A DNA stretch of 64,000 nucleotides from assembly GCF_014705715.1 (NCBI RefSeq), contig NZ_JACXLC010000001.1:106457-170456 (forward strand). The letters run 5' to 3'. Of the stretch, positions 1 through 7,596 are shown piece after piece (positions within the stretch are counted from its first letter, which is position 1; each line of letters opens with the position of its first letter). The notes beneath the pieces are model-generated. The model had not been told where the DNA came from. It made no database searches and saw nothing but the letters and a program-made list of their open reading frames with translations. A program made the translations under genes and the position numbers. This stretch comes from Erythrobacter rubeus (GTDB taxonomy: Bacteria; Pseudomonadota; Alphaproteobacteria; Sphingomonadales; Sphingomonadaceae).

Positions 1-1
1 G

Positions 2-514
2 AACCAGACGATTGTCGACATGAACCTCCGGATTGACGAGCTCGACGGGATGGATGTCGAGGAAGATCACGAGGAAATCCTACCCAAGATTACGGCAATC
101 CGCCGCAATTGCCTGGCGCTGCAACGGCACATGTCGCCGCAGCATGAAGCGCTGCAAAGCATTGCGCGCGATGCACCGGAATGGTTCGAAGACGACGACC
201 GGCGCGAAATCGAGGAATCGATTGCCCGTCTGCGCCGCTACATCGACGATATCGAGATCAGCAAGGAGAGCGCATTGGTTTTGCAGGATGAGCTGCGAGC
301 ACGCAGTCTCGCCTCGAATGAGCATGCGACCTACATGCTGACGATTGTTGCCGGGATTTTCCTGCCGCTCGGATTTCTGACCGGCCTGATGGGGATCAAT
401 GTCGGCGGAATGCCGGGTGTCGATGATGCCGATGCGTTCTGGATCGTGTCCGGCATCTGCTTTGCCATCATCGCACTTCAGCTGATTCTGTTCTGGCGGT
501 GGAAATGGCTGTGA
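2..514 (+). CDS. ZntB/CorA-family divalent cation transporter, 3' part
   Basis: Only the last ~170 residues are inside the window; the frame is open to the left edge. What is visible is the long acidic helical stalk (EEDHEEILPKI...) followed by two C-terminal membrane helices. The loop between them carries GIN in the context GLMGINVGGMPG. Classical CorA magnesium channels have GMN here; GIN with this context is typical of the ZntB branch (zinc transport), so ZntB-like is preferred. The protein would be a homopentamer in the inner membrane. The gene ends before a strong hairpin that also bounds the convergent nrsF gene. Confidence 0.85.
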   Translation, partial: NQTIVDMNLRIDELDGMDVEEDHEEILPKITAIRRNCLALQRHMSPQHEALQSIARDAPEWFEDDDRREIEESIARLRRYIDDIEISKESALVLQDELRARSLASNEHATYMLTIVAGIFLPLGFLTGLMGINVGGMPGVDDADAFWIVSGICFAIIALQLILFWRWKWL

Positions 515-540
515 TACCAGTTGGCGTCGAAGCCGGAATG

Positions 541-573
541 CAATGAGCCGCCCCTTTTACGAGCGGCTCATTG
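541..573. terminator. Bidirectional hairpin terminator between zntB-like gene and nrsF
   Basis: Perfect 11-bp inverted repeat CAATGAGCCGC (541-551) / GCGGCTCATTG (563-573) with an 11-nt loop, followed on the + strand by TTAAATT. It lies between two convergent genes, so it probably ends both transcripts. The U-tract is weak. Confidence 0.6.
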
Positions 574-575
574 TT

Positions 576-606
576 AAATTACCAGCGGATCAAATTACCA
601 GCGGAT
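576..606. repeat. 16-bp-period tandem duplication over the nrsF stop
   Basis: The 15-mer AAATTACCAGCGGAT occurs at 576-590 and again at 592-606, separated by one C. The nrsF stop codon (595-597) lies in the second copy, so the duplication falls at the very end of the reading frame and outside it. Confidence 0.8.
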
Positions 607-1248
607 AAGCGGCGGGACGACCAGCCGGCCAATCACTGCCGAAATCGCAACCGGGGCGACATGCCACAGTCCGACATGCGAGAACGTGTCGAGCGGGCAG
701 GTAATGCCATAAGCCAGCGTGCCGAGCGATCCTGCGGCGAGGCCGGTGAGCCAGCCCGAACGCTCGATCGAAACCGGAGCACCGCGGCGTAGCCAGAGTA
801 CCGAAGCAATCCCGACCAGCGCGGCTGCTGAAAGCGATGCGGTGGTGCACATGAAGGCAACGGGGTCGTTGAGCCCGGAATGTGTGTGAGACTCATGACC
901 GGAAAGCAAGCTGAGCACAGCACCGATCGGCAGCGTGGCAAGCATGCCTGCACCCCACATCGGCGCCGTGGCCCGCGCGCCGACCCGAGGCAGAGCTCCG
1001 GATACGAGCGATACGGTGCTCGCCGCGCCCAGGATCAACAGCAGTCCGTGCGTGATCAGGAAATATCCAGATGCTTCGCCGCTGAACAGCCCCGACCACC
1101 ATTCGAACACCGCTATCGAGGCCACTCCGGCAACGATGGTGGCGAACGCGATGAGAGCGATGCCATCGGACCGCTTGACCCGGCGTACCGGGGTAAGGTC
1201 CTCTGTCATGGCGGCAATCAGGTCCGCGCGGTTGTTGTACTTTTCCAT
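595..1248 (-). CDS. nrsF: NrsF-type anti-sigma factor (DUF1109), membrane metal sensor
   Basis: 217 aa starting MEKYNNRADL. After a cytosolic N-terminus of ~40 residues there are about six membrane helices. Two cysteines stand out: one in FMCTTAS and one in GITCPLDTF, the latter in the conserved NrsF C-terminal Cys element. In Caulobacter NrsF sequesters SigF at the membrane and releases it when thiols are affected by heavy metals or oxidation. The start was placed 1 nt after the sigF stop (1250), giving tight coupling; an in-frame extension upstream would overlap sigF. The gene lies last in the leftward arm bufA-doxX-sigF-nrsF, which makes it the likely brake on the bufferin regulon. Confidence 0.85.
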   Translation of the reverse strand: MEKYNNRADLIAAMTEDLTPVRRVKRSDGIALIAFATIVAGVASIAVFEWWSGLFSGEASGYFLITHGLLLILGAASTVSLVSGALPRVGARATAPMWGAGMLATLPIGAVLSLLSGHESHTHSGLNDPVAFMCTTASLSAAALVGIASVLWLRRGAPVSIERSGWLTGLAAGSLGTLAYGITCPLDTFSHVGLWHVAPVAISAVIGRLVVPPLIRW

Positions 1249-1249
1249 A

Positions 1250-1780
1250 TTACTCAGCTTTCTCGACCAGAGTGGCCATCTTCTTGAGGCCACGATGGAT
1301 ATTCACTTTTACCAGGCTTTCACTCTGCCCGGTTTTCTCGGCGGCTTCCCGGATCGAAAGTCCGCCGATCTTCACCATTTCGATAACCTCGGCCTGCTTC
1401 TCCGGTATCTGACCGAAAAGCCGATCGAGGCTGACGCGGGCGAGCACGACCTCTTCGTCGCTGTCGTGCGCTGCGTCATCGTCCATCAGTTCCTGACTGT
1501 CATGCTTGTAGACCTTGCGCAGATGATCGACCCAGCGATACCGCGCGATGGCTGCAAGCCAAGGCAGAAACGGACGCGCGGGATCCCAGGTCCCGCGCTT
1601 TGTGTAGAAGGCGATGAGCACCTCTTGAACCAGATCATCGATCTGGTGCGGTGGCACTCGCCTGCGGAAATACCGCTCCAACCAGACGCCAGCCTCTGAC
1701 AGCAACACATTCCCGGCGGCTTTGTCGCCATTCTGCGTCGCTGCCATCAGGCGGGCGAAGGTGGGTTCGTCAGCTACCAT
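1250..1780 (-). CDS. sigF: ECF sigma factor, SigF type
   Basis: 176 aa ECF sigma factor. Region 2 spans roughly residues 25-90 (DDLVQEVLIAFYTKRGTWDP, then FLPWLAAIARYRWVDHLRK) and region 4 roughly 112-165 (FGQIPEKQAEVIEMVKIGGLSIREAAEKTG). It lies exactly between doxX (stop adjacent to its ATG) and nrsF (1-nt gap). Partnership with a DUF1109 anti-sigma and with bufA/doxX identifies it as the SigF of heavy-metal responses described in Caulobacter. Two perfect copies of the SigF promoter consensus known from Caulobacter occur in the bufA-bufB intergenic region, so it likely drives both arms and, through bufA-doxX read-through, itself. Confidence 0.88.
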   Translation of the reverse strand: MVADEPTFARLMAATQNGDKAAGNVLLSEAGVWLERYFRRRVPPHQIDDLVQEVLIAFYTKRGTWDPARPFLPWLAAIARYRWVDHLRKVYKHDSQELMDDDAAHDSDEEVVLARVSLDRLFGQIPEKQAEVIEMVKIGGLSIREAAEKTGQSESLVKVNIHRGLKKMATLVEKAE

Positions 1781-2254
1781 TTAGGCGGTCTTCGAACCCG
1801 TTACCCTGGCAATCAGGGCGTCGACGGAGAACAACCCGGCTCCGCGGCTCAGCAGAAACCCGCCGAGGCCAAGGACCGTAATCGCCCAGCCAAAGAAGTG
1901 TGCCGCATCAGGGAACACGAAGAGCTGGATGACGAGCGCCATGATCATCAGGGCGAGCGCCGAGAACCGAGTGCCAAGTCCCAGTACCAACAGGATCGGG
2001 AAGAGGAATTCGGCATAGGTCGCCATCGGCACCGCTAAATCGGTCGGGATGGGCAACCCTGAGAATTCGTTCTCGAAAATGAAGTACTGCGTTTCATCGA
2101 TCTGCAGCCAGGTGCCGTCGACGACCTTCGTCTCGTAAGAGCGCCAGAAAATTCCGGCGAGAGCAATGCGAGCAAGCAGCTGCATTATGCTTTCTACAAA
2201 GGTGCCTGACAGCATGTCTGTCAAACGATTATACATTGAAACCAGTCCGCTCAT
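1781..2254 (-). CDS. DoxX family membrane protein
   Basis: 157 aa with four predicted membrane helices, including the DoxX-like segments around GIFWRSYETKVVDGTW and TYAEFLFPILLVLGLGTRFSAL. A strong Shine-Dalgarno AGGAGG precedes the ATG by 7 nt. It lies 57 nt downstream of bufA and abuts sigF. DoxX homologues are regular members of SigF/bufferin (DUF2282-DUF692-DUF2063-DoxX) operons; the biochemical role is unproven, with membrane-linked thiol or redox functions proposed for the family. Confidence 0.85.
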   Translation of the reverse strand: MSGLVSMYNRLTDMLSGTFVESIMQLLARIALAGIFWRSYETKVVDGTWLQIDETQYFIFENEFSGLPIPTDLAVPMATYAEFLFPILLVLGLGTRFSALALMIMALVIQLFVFPDAAHFFGWAITVLGLGGFLLSRGAGLFSVDALIARVTGSKTA

Positions 2255-2311
2255 CGTGTTCCTCCTAGCTGAGCCTGAAACTCCTGGCTGCGCTTCCCCG
2301 GCGCAGACGTG

Positions 2312-2593
2312 TTAGCGCTTGATCGGCTTCAGCGAGCCGTTGCCCTTTGGCGTCTTGATCTTCACGCAGCTGCCTTTGTCGACATAGGTCCAGGCATTGC
2401 CCTGGTAATCACGCGTTGATGTTCCGGCGCAGCTTGTGCCCGGACCGGCAGCACAGTCGTTTTTGCCCGCTTTGGAAACGCCGTAGCATTTTTCCTTGGC
2501 GCCCTGCGCAGCGACCGGTGTTGTGGCGAGACCGGCTGCAATACCTGCGGTAAGGGCGAGGCCGGCGATGTTCGCGATAGACTTGGCATTCAT
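2312..2593 (-). CDS. bufA: Bufferin precursor peptide BufA (DUF2282)
   Basis: 93 aa. Residues 1-30 form a signal peptide (MNAKS... with an AxA-like site at TTPVAAQ). The mature part has four cysteines at 36, 47, 55 and 76 in the contexts [18 protein letters not shown] and GSCVKI, with DYQGNAW between, the hallmark of DUF2282/BufA1. In Caulobacter such peptides are RiPPs: the MNIO enzyme BufB with BufC converts cysteines to thiooxazole-type heterocycles, and the exported product sequesters copper. Here it heads the leftward arm, opposite to bufBC, about 55 nt behind a SigF promoter. Confidence 0.88.
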   Translation of the reverse strand: MNAKSIANIAGLALTAGIAAGLATTPVAAQGAKEKCYGVSKAGKNDCAAGPGTSCAGTSTRDYQGNAWTYVDKGSCVKIKTPKGNGSLKPIKR

Positions 2594-2654
2594 GGTTTTT
2601 CTCCAGACTTGTCAGAAATAATGCGCCCAGCATCGTGCCGGGCTCATCGGGTCA

Positions 2655-2680
2655 TTCGCGGCGAGACACGTGCCGGTTAC
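2655..2680 (-). promoter_or_regulatory. SigF-type promoter for bufA arm
   Basis: Read on the minus strand: GTAACC (2680-2675), exactly 16 nt, CGAA (2658-2655). This matches the GTAACC-N16-CGAA consensus reported for Caulobacter SigF at every position. Predicted start about 2649, 55 nt before the bufA ATG. Confidence 0.85.
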
Positions 2681-2727
2681 AGAAATATGGAAAAAGTTTG
2701 CAGGCGATCCCCTCGGCTCGGTTCCTT

Positions 2728-2753
2728 GTAACCCGGCAGCTCTCATGCGCGAA
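2728..2753 (+). promoter_or_regulatory. SigF-type promoter for bufBC arm
   Basis: GTAACC (2728-2733), exactly 16 nt, CGAA (2750-2753) on the plus strand, again a perfect match. The two divergent -35 elements are 47 bp apart. The start site near 2760 leaves a long leader of about 160 nt before bufB. The intergenic stretch 2594-2919 otherwise holds no convincing gene. Confidence 0.83.
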
Positions 2754-2919
2754 CACCCCCATGTCCGCAGCAGGGAAGGTATCGCACCTTATTCGGCGAG
2801 ACAATGCGCCAATGGCGACACTGGAATTGAGCGCTTTTTGCCATTGCTCCGGTGATCGCGCCACGATGCGCCGATTTGCTGCCATCGACATTCACAGGTT
2901 TCTGCTATGGAGGGCAGAC

Positions 2920-3789
2920 ATGACGCAGCATCACGATCCCATTCAGCCGTTCGGCGGTTTCGGACTTGGCCTTCGCGAAGTGCATTACGACGATTTTCTC
3001 GCAGGCCCGGAGGAGCCGGGCGTGCCGGTCGATTTCGTCGAAGTGATCAGCGAAAACTACATGGTCGAAGGCGGGCGGCAGCTGCGCATCCTCGAACAGG
3101 TGCGGGAGAGATACCCCGTGATCCTCCACGGCGTGTCGATGTCGATCGGATCGGCGGGCGGCCTCGACACCGATCACCTGGACAAGCTCAAGCGGCTGGA
3201 GCAGCGCATCGACCCGCTCTGGGTCTCCGACCATCTCTGCTGGACCCGCACGAGTGCGCATAACAGCCATGACCTGCTGCCAATGCCGCTTACCGAAAGC
3301 GCGCTGGCCGCCGTATGCGCGAATATCGAGCAGGCTCAGAATTTGCTGGGGAGGGCGATGCTGTTCGAAAATCCCTCAAGCTATCTCACCTTTCCCGAAG
3401 ACGAGATGACCGAGTGGGACTTCATGACCGAAATGACGCGGCGAACGGGCTGCTATCTGCTGCTCGATGTCAACAACATCTATGTGAGCGCGCGCAATCA
3501 CGGGTTTGAAGCGGAGGACTACCTCGCAGGTCTGCCGTTGGAGCGCGTGCGCCAGATCCATCTTGCAGGCCACGACCCGGCAACGCCCGAGAGAGATATC
3601 ATCATCGACACGCATGACCGCGAAGTCGCTGACGGGGTATGGGATCTCTACGCCAAGGCCATGGCGATGCTGCCGCAGCCGGTGGCGACCATGATCGAAC
3701 GCGACGAGCATATTCCGCCGCTGGCAGAGCTGATCACAGAGCTCGACCGGGCGCGCGGCATCGCGAAGCGGGCCCTCGTCCCGGCATGA
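2920..3789 (+). CDS. bufB: Bufferin-modifying MNIO enzyme BufB (DUF692)
   Basis: 289 aa TIM-barrel MNIO (multinuclear non-heme iron oxidative enzyme). DUF692 signature segments follow in order: FGLGLREVHY, FVEVISENYM, ILHGVSMSIGS, SDHLCW, LFENPSSYL, LLLDVNNIYVSARNHG, IHLAGH and DTHDREV; the His/Asp/Glu in these segments bind the iron ions in the family. The ATG at 2920 was chosen over longer in-frame starts because GGAGGG (2909-2914) sits 5 nt upstream. The stop overlaps bufC by ATGA. It would install oxazolone/thiooxazole modifications on the cysteines of the divergently encoded BufA. Confidence 0.9.
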   Translation: MTQHHDPIQPFGGFGLGLREVHYDDFLAGPEEPGVPVDFVEVISENYMVEGGRQLRILEQVRERYPVILHGVSMSIGSAGGLDTDHLDKLKRLEQRIDPLWVSDHLCWTRTSAHNSHDLLPMPLTESALAAVCANIEQAQNLLGRAMLFENPSSYLTFPEDEMTEWDFMTEMTRRTGCYLLLDVNNIYVSARNHGFEAEDYLAGLPLERVRQIHLAGHDPATPERDIIIDTHDREVADGVWDLYAKAMAMLPQPVATMIERDEHIPPLAELITELDRARGIAKRALVPA

Positions 3790-4583
3790 ACGGCGCATCC
3801 GATCTGAAAGCACGGCAGGAGACGTTCCTGCGCGCCATTCTCGACGAAGGGGCTCCGCTCCCTGAAGGCTGGACCAATCGCCAGGCGGCGGGGATGGCGG
3901 TGTACCGCGGGAATTACCGTTCGGCCCTTGTCGGCGCGCTCGAAAACACGTTCGAGCGGACCGCGCTCTACGTTGGCGAGAGCGCCTTCAAGCAAGCGAG
4001 CGCACACCACGCTATCACGCATCCACCGGCGGGGTGGACGATCGACGAAGTCGGCGCCGGGTTCGATGCGACCTGCGAGCAATTGTTCGCGAACAATCCG
4101 GAAGTCGCCGACCTCGCATGGCTGGAATGGTCCATGCTTCAGGTCGCTATCGGTCCGGATGTGGAGCCGCTTGGACCGCAAGAGTTCGCCGCGGCAACCG
4201 GGGAATTCGGCGATAACGAATGGATGGCGCTTCGATTGGAATTCCAGGCGCGGTCGTGCGGGCGGATCGTGGAGACAAATCTCACTGGTCTCTGGAACGC
4301 TCTGGAGGACGCAGCGGCAACGGAGCGGCCGGACCCTCGGCTTGCCGAGCCGCGCGGATGCCTCGTGTGGCGAGAGGGCGAGCGGCCTACCTTTCAGTTG
4401 ACCGAACCCGAAGCGGTGACAGCCTTTACCGCGATGCAGGAGGGCGCAACCTACGGCGAAGTCATAGTTGCGCTCGCCGGCAATGAGCCATCCCCCGAAC
4501 AGGTGCAGGATGCGGCGATGCGTGCCGGCGCGCTGCTCGGTGATTGGCTGAAAGAAGGAATGATTATCAGCCTGAAGGCTTGA
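3786..4583 (+). CDS. bufC: BufC/HvfC family RiPP partner protein (DUF2063)
   Basis: 265 aa starting MNGASDLKARQETFLRAIL. The N-terminal half is the DUF2063 domain (GWTNRQAAGMAVYRGNYRSALVGAL pattern), which in MNIO systems binds the precursor and presents it to the enzyme. The start overlaps the bufB stop (ATGA), the usual translational coupling of an enzyme-partner pair. The C-terminal ~80 residues form a less conserved domain seen in BufC proteins. Cytosolic; no signal peptide. Confidence 0.85.
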   Translation: MNGASDLKARQETFLRAILDEGAPLPEGWTNRQAAGMAVYRGNYRSALVGALENTFERTALYVGESAFKQASAHHAITHPPAGWTIDEVGAGFDATCEQLFANNPEVADLAWLEWSMLQVAIGPDVEPLGPQEFAAATGEFGDNEWMALRLEFQARSCGRIVETNLTGLWNALEDAAATERPDPRLAEPRGCLVWREGERPTFQLTEPEAVTAFTAMQEGATYGEVIVALAGNEPSPEQVQDAAMRAGALLGDWLKEGMIISLKA

Positions 4584-4628
4584 CGCCCCTTCGCGATGGT
4601 TCATGTTCGCGCCTCAGGGAGAACCGGA

Positions 4629-5567
4629 ATGCTGAGCGAAACCTCGATCGAACTGCGCACCGCCAAGCCGAGCCTCATGATGCGCGCCATCAAGTGGCTT
4701 ATGGCGAGGCGCAAGCCTGTGTTCCCGCACACCGCGAGCGAATTCGAAGCCTATATGGCGCAGCGCGACCTGCCGCAGGACGCGCCCATGCCGGAAAAGT
4801 TCGAGAGCAAATATGTGGTCGAGCGGTGGGAGGCGGCTGGGCAGCCCGTCGTGACACTTCACCCGAAATCCGGTCCCGGCGTATGGCACATGCTTTATTT
4901 TCATGGCGGCGGCTTCGTGCTGCCGATGTTCGATGTGCACTGGCCGCTGATTGCCGCGATGGTCGAGCGGCTCGGGGTCAGCGTAACGGTGCCGCTTTAC
5001 GACGTCGTGCCTGAAAGCTCGCATGCGGTGCAGGATGCTCTGGCTGATGAAGTCTACGCGAAGTTCGCCGCTTCGCACGATCCATCGCGCATCATTCTGA
5101 ACGGTGACAGCGCCGGAGGCCACATGGCTTTAAGCCTCGCCTTGAGGTTGGCGCGGGCGGGCGGGGCAATGCCGGGCAAGCTTGCGCTATTCGCGCCGTG
5201 GCTCGATCTCACCATGCAGGACGAGGGCATTCGCGGCGTCGAACCGCATGATACCATGCTGAAAATCGGCACCTTGCGCAGCTGCGGCAAGATGTTCGCG
5301 GGAGACCGCGATCCGGGAAGTGCGGAATGCAGCCCGCTCTATGCGAGCGCCGAAGATCTCGCGCTGCTCCCGCCGACCCGCATCTGGACCGGACGCCATG
5401 ACCTATTCATCGTCGACAGCCGCACCTTCACCGGCAAATTGCGCGATGCCGGTGTCGATGCGAAGCTTTATGAATATGAGGGCGCGCCGCACGTATTCAT
5501 GGCGGTGACGCCGACGAAGGAATCGAAGGATACCTTGAAGCTGCTCGGAGAGTTTCTCGCCGCCTAG
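4629..5567 (+). CDS. Alpha/beta hydrolase, hormone-sensitive-lipase (family IV) type
   Basis: 312 aa. The oxyanion-hole motif HGGG lies at 92-95 (YFHGGGFVLP), the nucleophile Ser161 in GDSAG (159-163), and the expected acid and histidine in GRHDLFIVD and GAPHVF near the C-terminus. Typical family IV esterase/lipase or monoterpene epsilon-lactone hydrolase fold, probably cytosolic. ATG 4629 is preferred, with GGGAGA about 8 nt upstream. It follows bufC after 45 nt and may be read through from it, but nothing links it to copper handling. It ends convergently with the SDR gene, overlapping 4 nt. Confidence 0.8.
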   Translation: MLSETSIELRTAKPSLMMRAIKWLMARRKPVFPHTASEFEAYMAQRDLPQDAPMPEKFESKYVVERWEAAGQPVVTLHPKSGPGVWHMLYFHGGGFVLPMFDVHWPLIAAMVERLGVSVTVPLYDVVPESSHAVQDALADEVYAKFAASHDPSRIILNGDSAGGHMALSLALRLARAGGAMPGKLALFAPWLDLTMQDEGIRGVEPHDTMLKIGTLRSCGKMFAGDRDPGSAECSPLYASAEDLALLPPTRIWTGRHDLFIVDSRTFTGKLRDAGVDAKLYEYEGAPHVFMAVTPTKESKDTLKLLGEFLAA

Positions 5568-6514
5568 GCCGCGAAACTCTCGCCCACCAATTCCTCGCTG
5601 AGCGACCAGAGTTTGTCGGCGTTGCTTTTGTCGAGCGCATAGCTGCGCACGCCCGATTTCGGCGATTGGTCGCTTATCTCGGCGACGTGGCAATCCTCGC
5701 AATAGACCCCGCCAGTGCCTTCCAGCTTCTCCGCCGTGGCCGCCCAGCATTGGGTAGCCGCGCCCTGCGGGATCGTTTTCCACGCGAAATCGGGATCGCT
5801 TTTGGAAACGCGCTCGATCAGCGCGGCGCTTTGCGCTTCGGTCATATGCCTGCCGAGATTGGTCTGAATACCGCCCGGATGCACCGCGTAGGCATGCACG
5901 CCGCCGCCTGCAAAGCGCTGCTCCAGCCCGACAGTGAACAGGATATTGGCGGTTTTTGACTGCCCATAAGCGACCCACGGATCGTAAGACCTTGTCTCGA
6001 AATTCGGGTCGGCGAAATCCACCGGCGCGAAGTGATGCCCGCGGCTCGACAGGTTGACGATCCGCCTGGCCGCGCCCTTTTCGATGAGCGGTATCAATTG
6101 CTTCGTCAGCAGAAAATGGCCGAGGTGATTGGTGCCGAACTGTGTTTCAAAGCCGTCCGCGGTCATGCTTTGCGGACAGGCCATGACGCCCGCATTGTTG
6201 ATCAGCAGGTCAATCTTGTCGAAACGCTCCGCCGCGTCGGCACCGCATTTACGCACGCTTTCCAGCGAGCCTAGATCGCAGATAATCGTTTCCAGCTCGC
6301 CGTTTGGATGTTCCGCGCGAATGGCGGCTACCGCCTCATCGAGCTTGCTTTGGTCCCGGCCCGCCAGAACTACATGCGCCCCTTTTGCAGACATCGCGCG
6401 GCCCGTCTCAAGCCCTAGGCCCGAATTGCCGCCGGTAATGAAGACGGTCATGCCGCTCATGTCCTTACCCGCCAGAACTTCGTCCGTGGTCGATTGCGCG
6501 CCGAAATCGCTCAT
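5564..6514 (-). CDS. Short-chain dehydrogenase/reductase, retinol-dehydrogenase-like
   Basis: 316 aa classical-type SDR. The nucleotide-binding motif TGGNSGLG is at 27-34, the NNAG motif near 105, and the catalytic YxxxK as YGQSK near 185 preceded by the Ser in NLSSRGHH. The length and the C-terminal extension resemble RDH/WWOX-like oxidoreductases. NADP preference is likely but not readable with certainty. Substrate unknown. It is divergent from the isoaspartyl peptidase gene and convergent with the hydrolase. Confidence 0.8.
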   Translation of the reverse strand: MSDFGAQSTTDEVLAGKDMSGMTVFITGGNSGLGLETGRAMSAKGAHVVLAGRDQSKLDEAVAAIRAEHPNGELETIICDLGSLESVRKCGADAAERFDKIDLLINNAGVMACPQSMTADGFETQFGTNHLGHFLLTKQLIPLIEKGAARRIVNLSSRGHHFAPVDFADPNFETRSYDPWVAYGQSKTANILFTVGLEQRFAGGGVHAYAVHPGGIQTNLGRHMTEAQSAALIERVSKSDPDFAWKTIPQGAATQCWAATAEKLEGTGGVYCEDCHVAEISDQSPKSGVRSYALDKSNADKLWSLSEELVGESFAA

Positions 6515-6585
6515 GCAGCCTGCTCCCTCAATATCGATACTATCATTGTGGCGTCATGCCCGCGATTGGGTTAGTCCTTCAACTC

Positions 6586-7593
6586 ATGAAAACAATGATC
6601 CGACTGTTTGTCGCCGCAGCTTTTGCCTTTTCCCTGCCAGCCCACGCGCAAGAGAGTGCTGAACCACGCTGGTCGATCGCGATCCATGGCGGCGCAGGCA
6701 CGCTCGACCCCGACAAGATGACGCCGGAGCGCCGCGCAGCTTATGAGGCGGCACTCCAGAACGCGCTCGATGCGGGCAAAGCTGTGCTTGCCGGCGGGGG
6801 GAGCGCGATGGACGCGGTGAAGGCGGCCATCATTCCGCTGGAGGATGATCCGCTGTTCAATGCCGGGCGCGGCTCCGTCTTCACATGGGATGGCACGAAC
6901 GAACTCGACGCATCCATCATGGATGGCCGCGATCGCAGCGCCGGGGCGGTGACGGGCGTAACGACGATCAAGAATCCGATCCTGCTCGCCGACAAGGTCC
7001 GCACCGACAGCCCGCATGTTTTCCTGATGGGTGAAGGCGCGGAAGAATTCGCGAGCGGGCAGGGGCTGGAAACCGCGCCGCCTGAATGGTTCGCCACCGA
7101 GCCGCGGCGGGAATCGCTCGAGCGGATGAAGGCGGATCGCCTCTCCGCGTTCGATGTCGATCACAAGTTCGGGACGGTGGGCGCGGTCGCGCTCGATATG
7201 GAAGGCAACCTGGCGGCGGGTACGTCGACTGGCGGCATGACCGGGAAACGCTGGGGCCGCATCGGCGATGCCCCGGTGATCGGCGCGGGCACCTACGCCG
7301 ACAATCGCAGCTGCGCGGTCTCAGCAACAGGCTGGGGCGAGTATTTCATCCGCGTCGGGGTGGCGCAGGAAATCTGCACGCGCCTGCGAGTGAGCGATGA
7401 TGCAACTGGAGGGGGCGATCAGAACATCGCCGACGCCGTGATGGCCGAAGTGAAGGAGCTCGGCGGGGATGGCGGGATCATTCTCGTCACGCCCGAGGGG
7501 AACGCGCTCTACAGCTTCAACACCACCGGCATGTATCGCGGTCGCGCCACGAGCGAAGGTGTGGATGAAGTGGCGATCTTCGCCGCGGAATAG
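6586..7593 (+). CDS. Secreted isoaspartyl peptidase / plant-type L-asparaginase
   Basis: ~335 aa Ntn-hydrolase. MKTMIRLFVAAAFAFSLPAHA is a signal peptide, so the enzyme is periplasmic. IAIHGGAGTLD opens the alpha subunit; the autocleavage site is HKFG|TVGAVALD, where the Thr becomes the N-terminal nucleophile, and TSTGGMTGKRWGRIGD lines the active site. Such enzymes hydrolyse beta-aspartyl dipeptides and asparagine. The start could also be the Met three codons downstream; upstream extension would add residues in front of the signal peptide and is unlikely. Confidence 0.87.
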   Translation: MKTMIRLFVAAAFAFSLPAHAQESAEPRWSIAIHGGAGTLDPDKMTPERRAAYEAALQNALDAGKAVLAGGGSAMDAVKAAIIPLEDDPLFNAGRGSVFTWDGTNELDASIMDGRDRSAGAVTGVTTIKNPILLADKVRTDSPHVFLMGEGAEEFASGQGLETAPPEWFATEPRRESLERMKADRLSAFDVDHKFGTVGAVALDMEGNLAAGTSTGGMTGKRWGRIGDAPVIGAGTYADNRSCAVSATGWGEYFIRVGVAQEICTRLRVSDDATGGGDQNIADAVMAEVKELGGDGGIILVTPEGNALYSFNTTGMYRGRATSEGVDEVAIFAAE

Positions 7594-7596
7594 GCG

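Noticed and set aside
2635..2919. N-terminal extension of bufB by 95 codons
   Set aside because: It would start upstream of the SigF promoter and has no SD; GGAGGG before ATG 2920 gives the start and length typical of DUF692.
3648..4604. 318-codon leftward frame opposite bufC
   Set aside because: Shadow of bufC in GC-rich DNA; His/Arg/Cys-rich, no motif, no SD.
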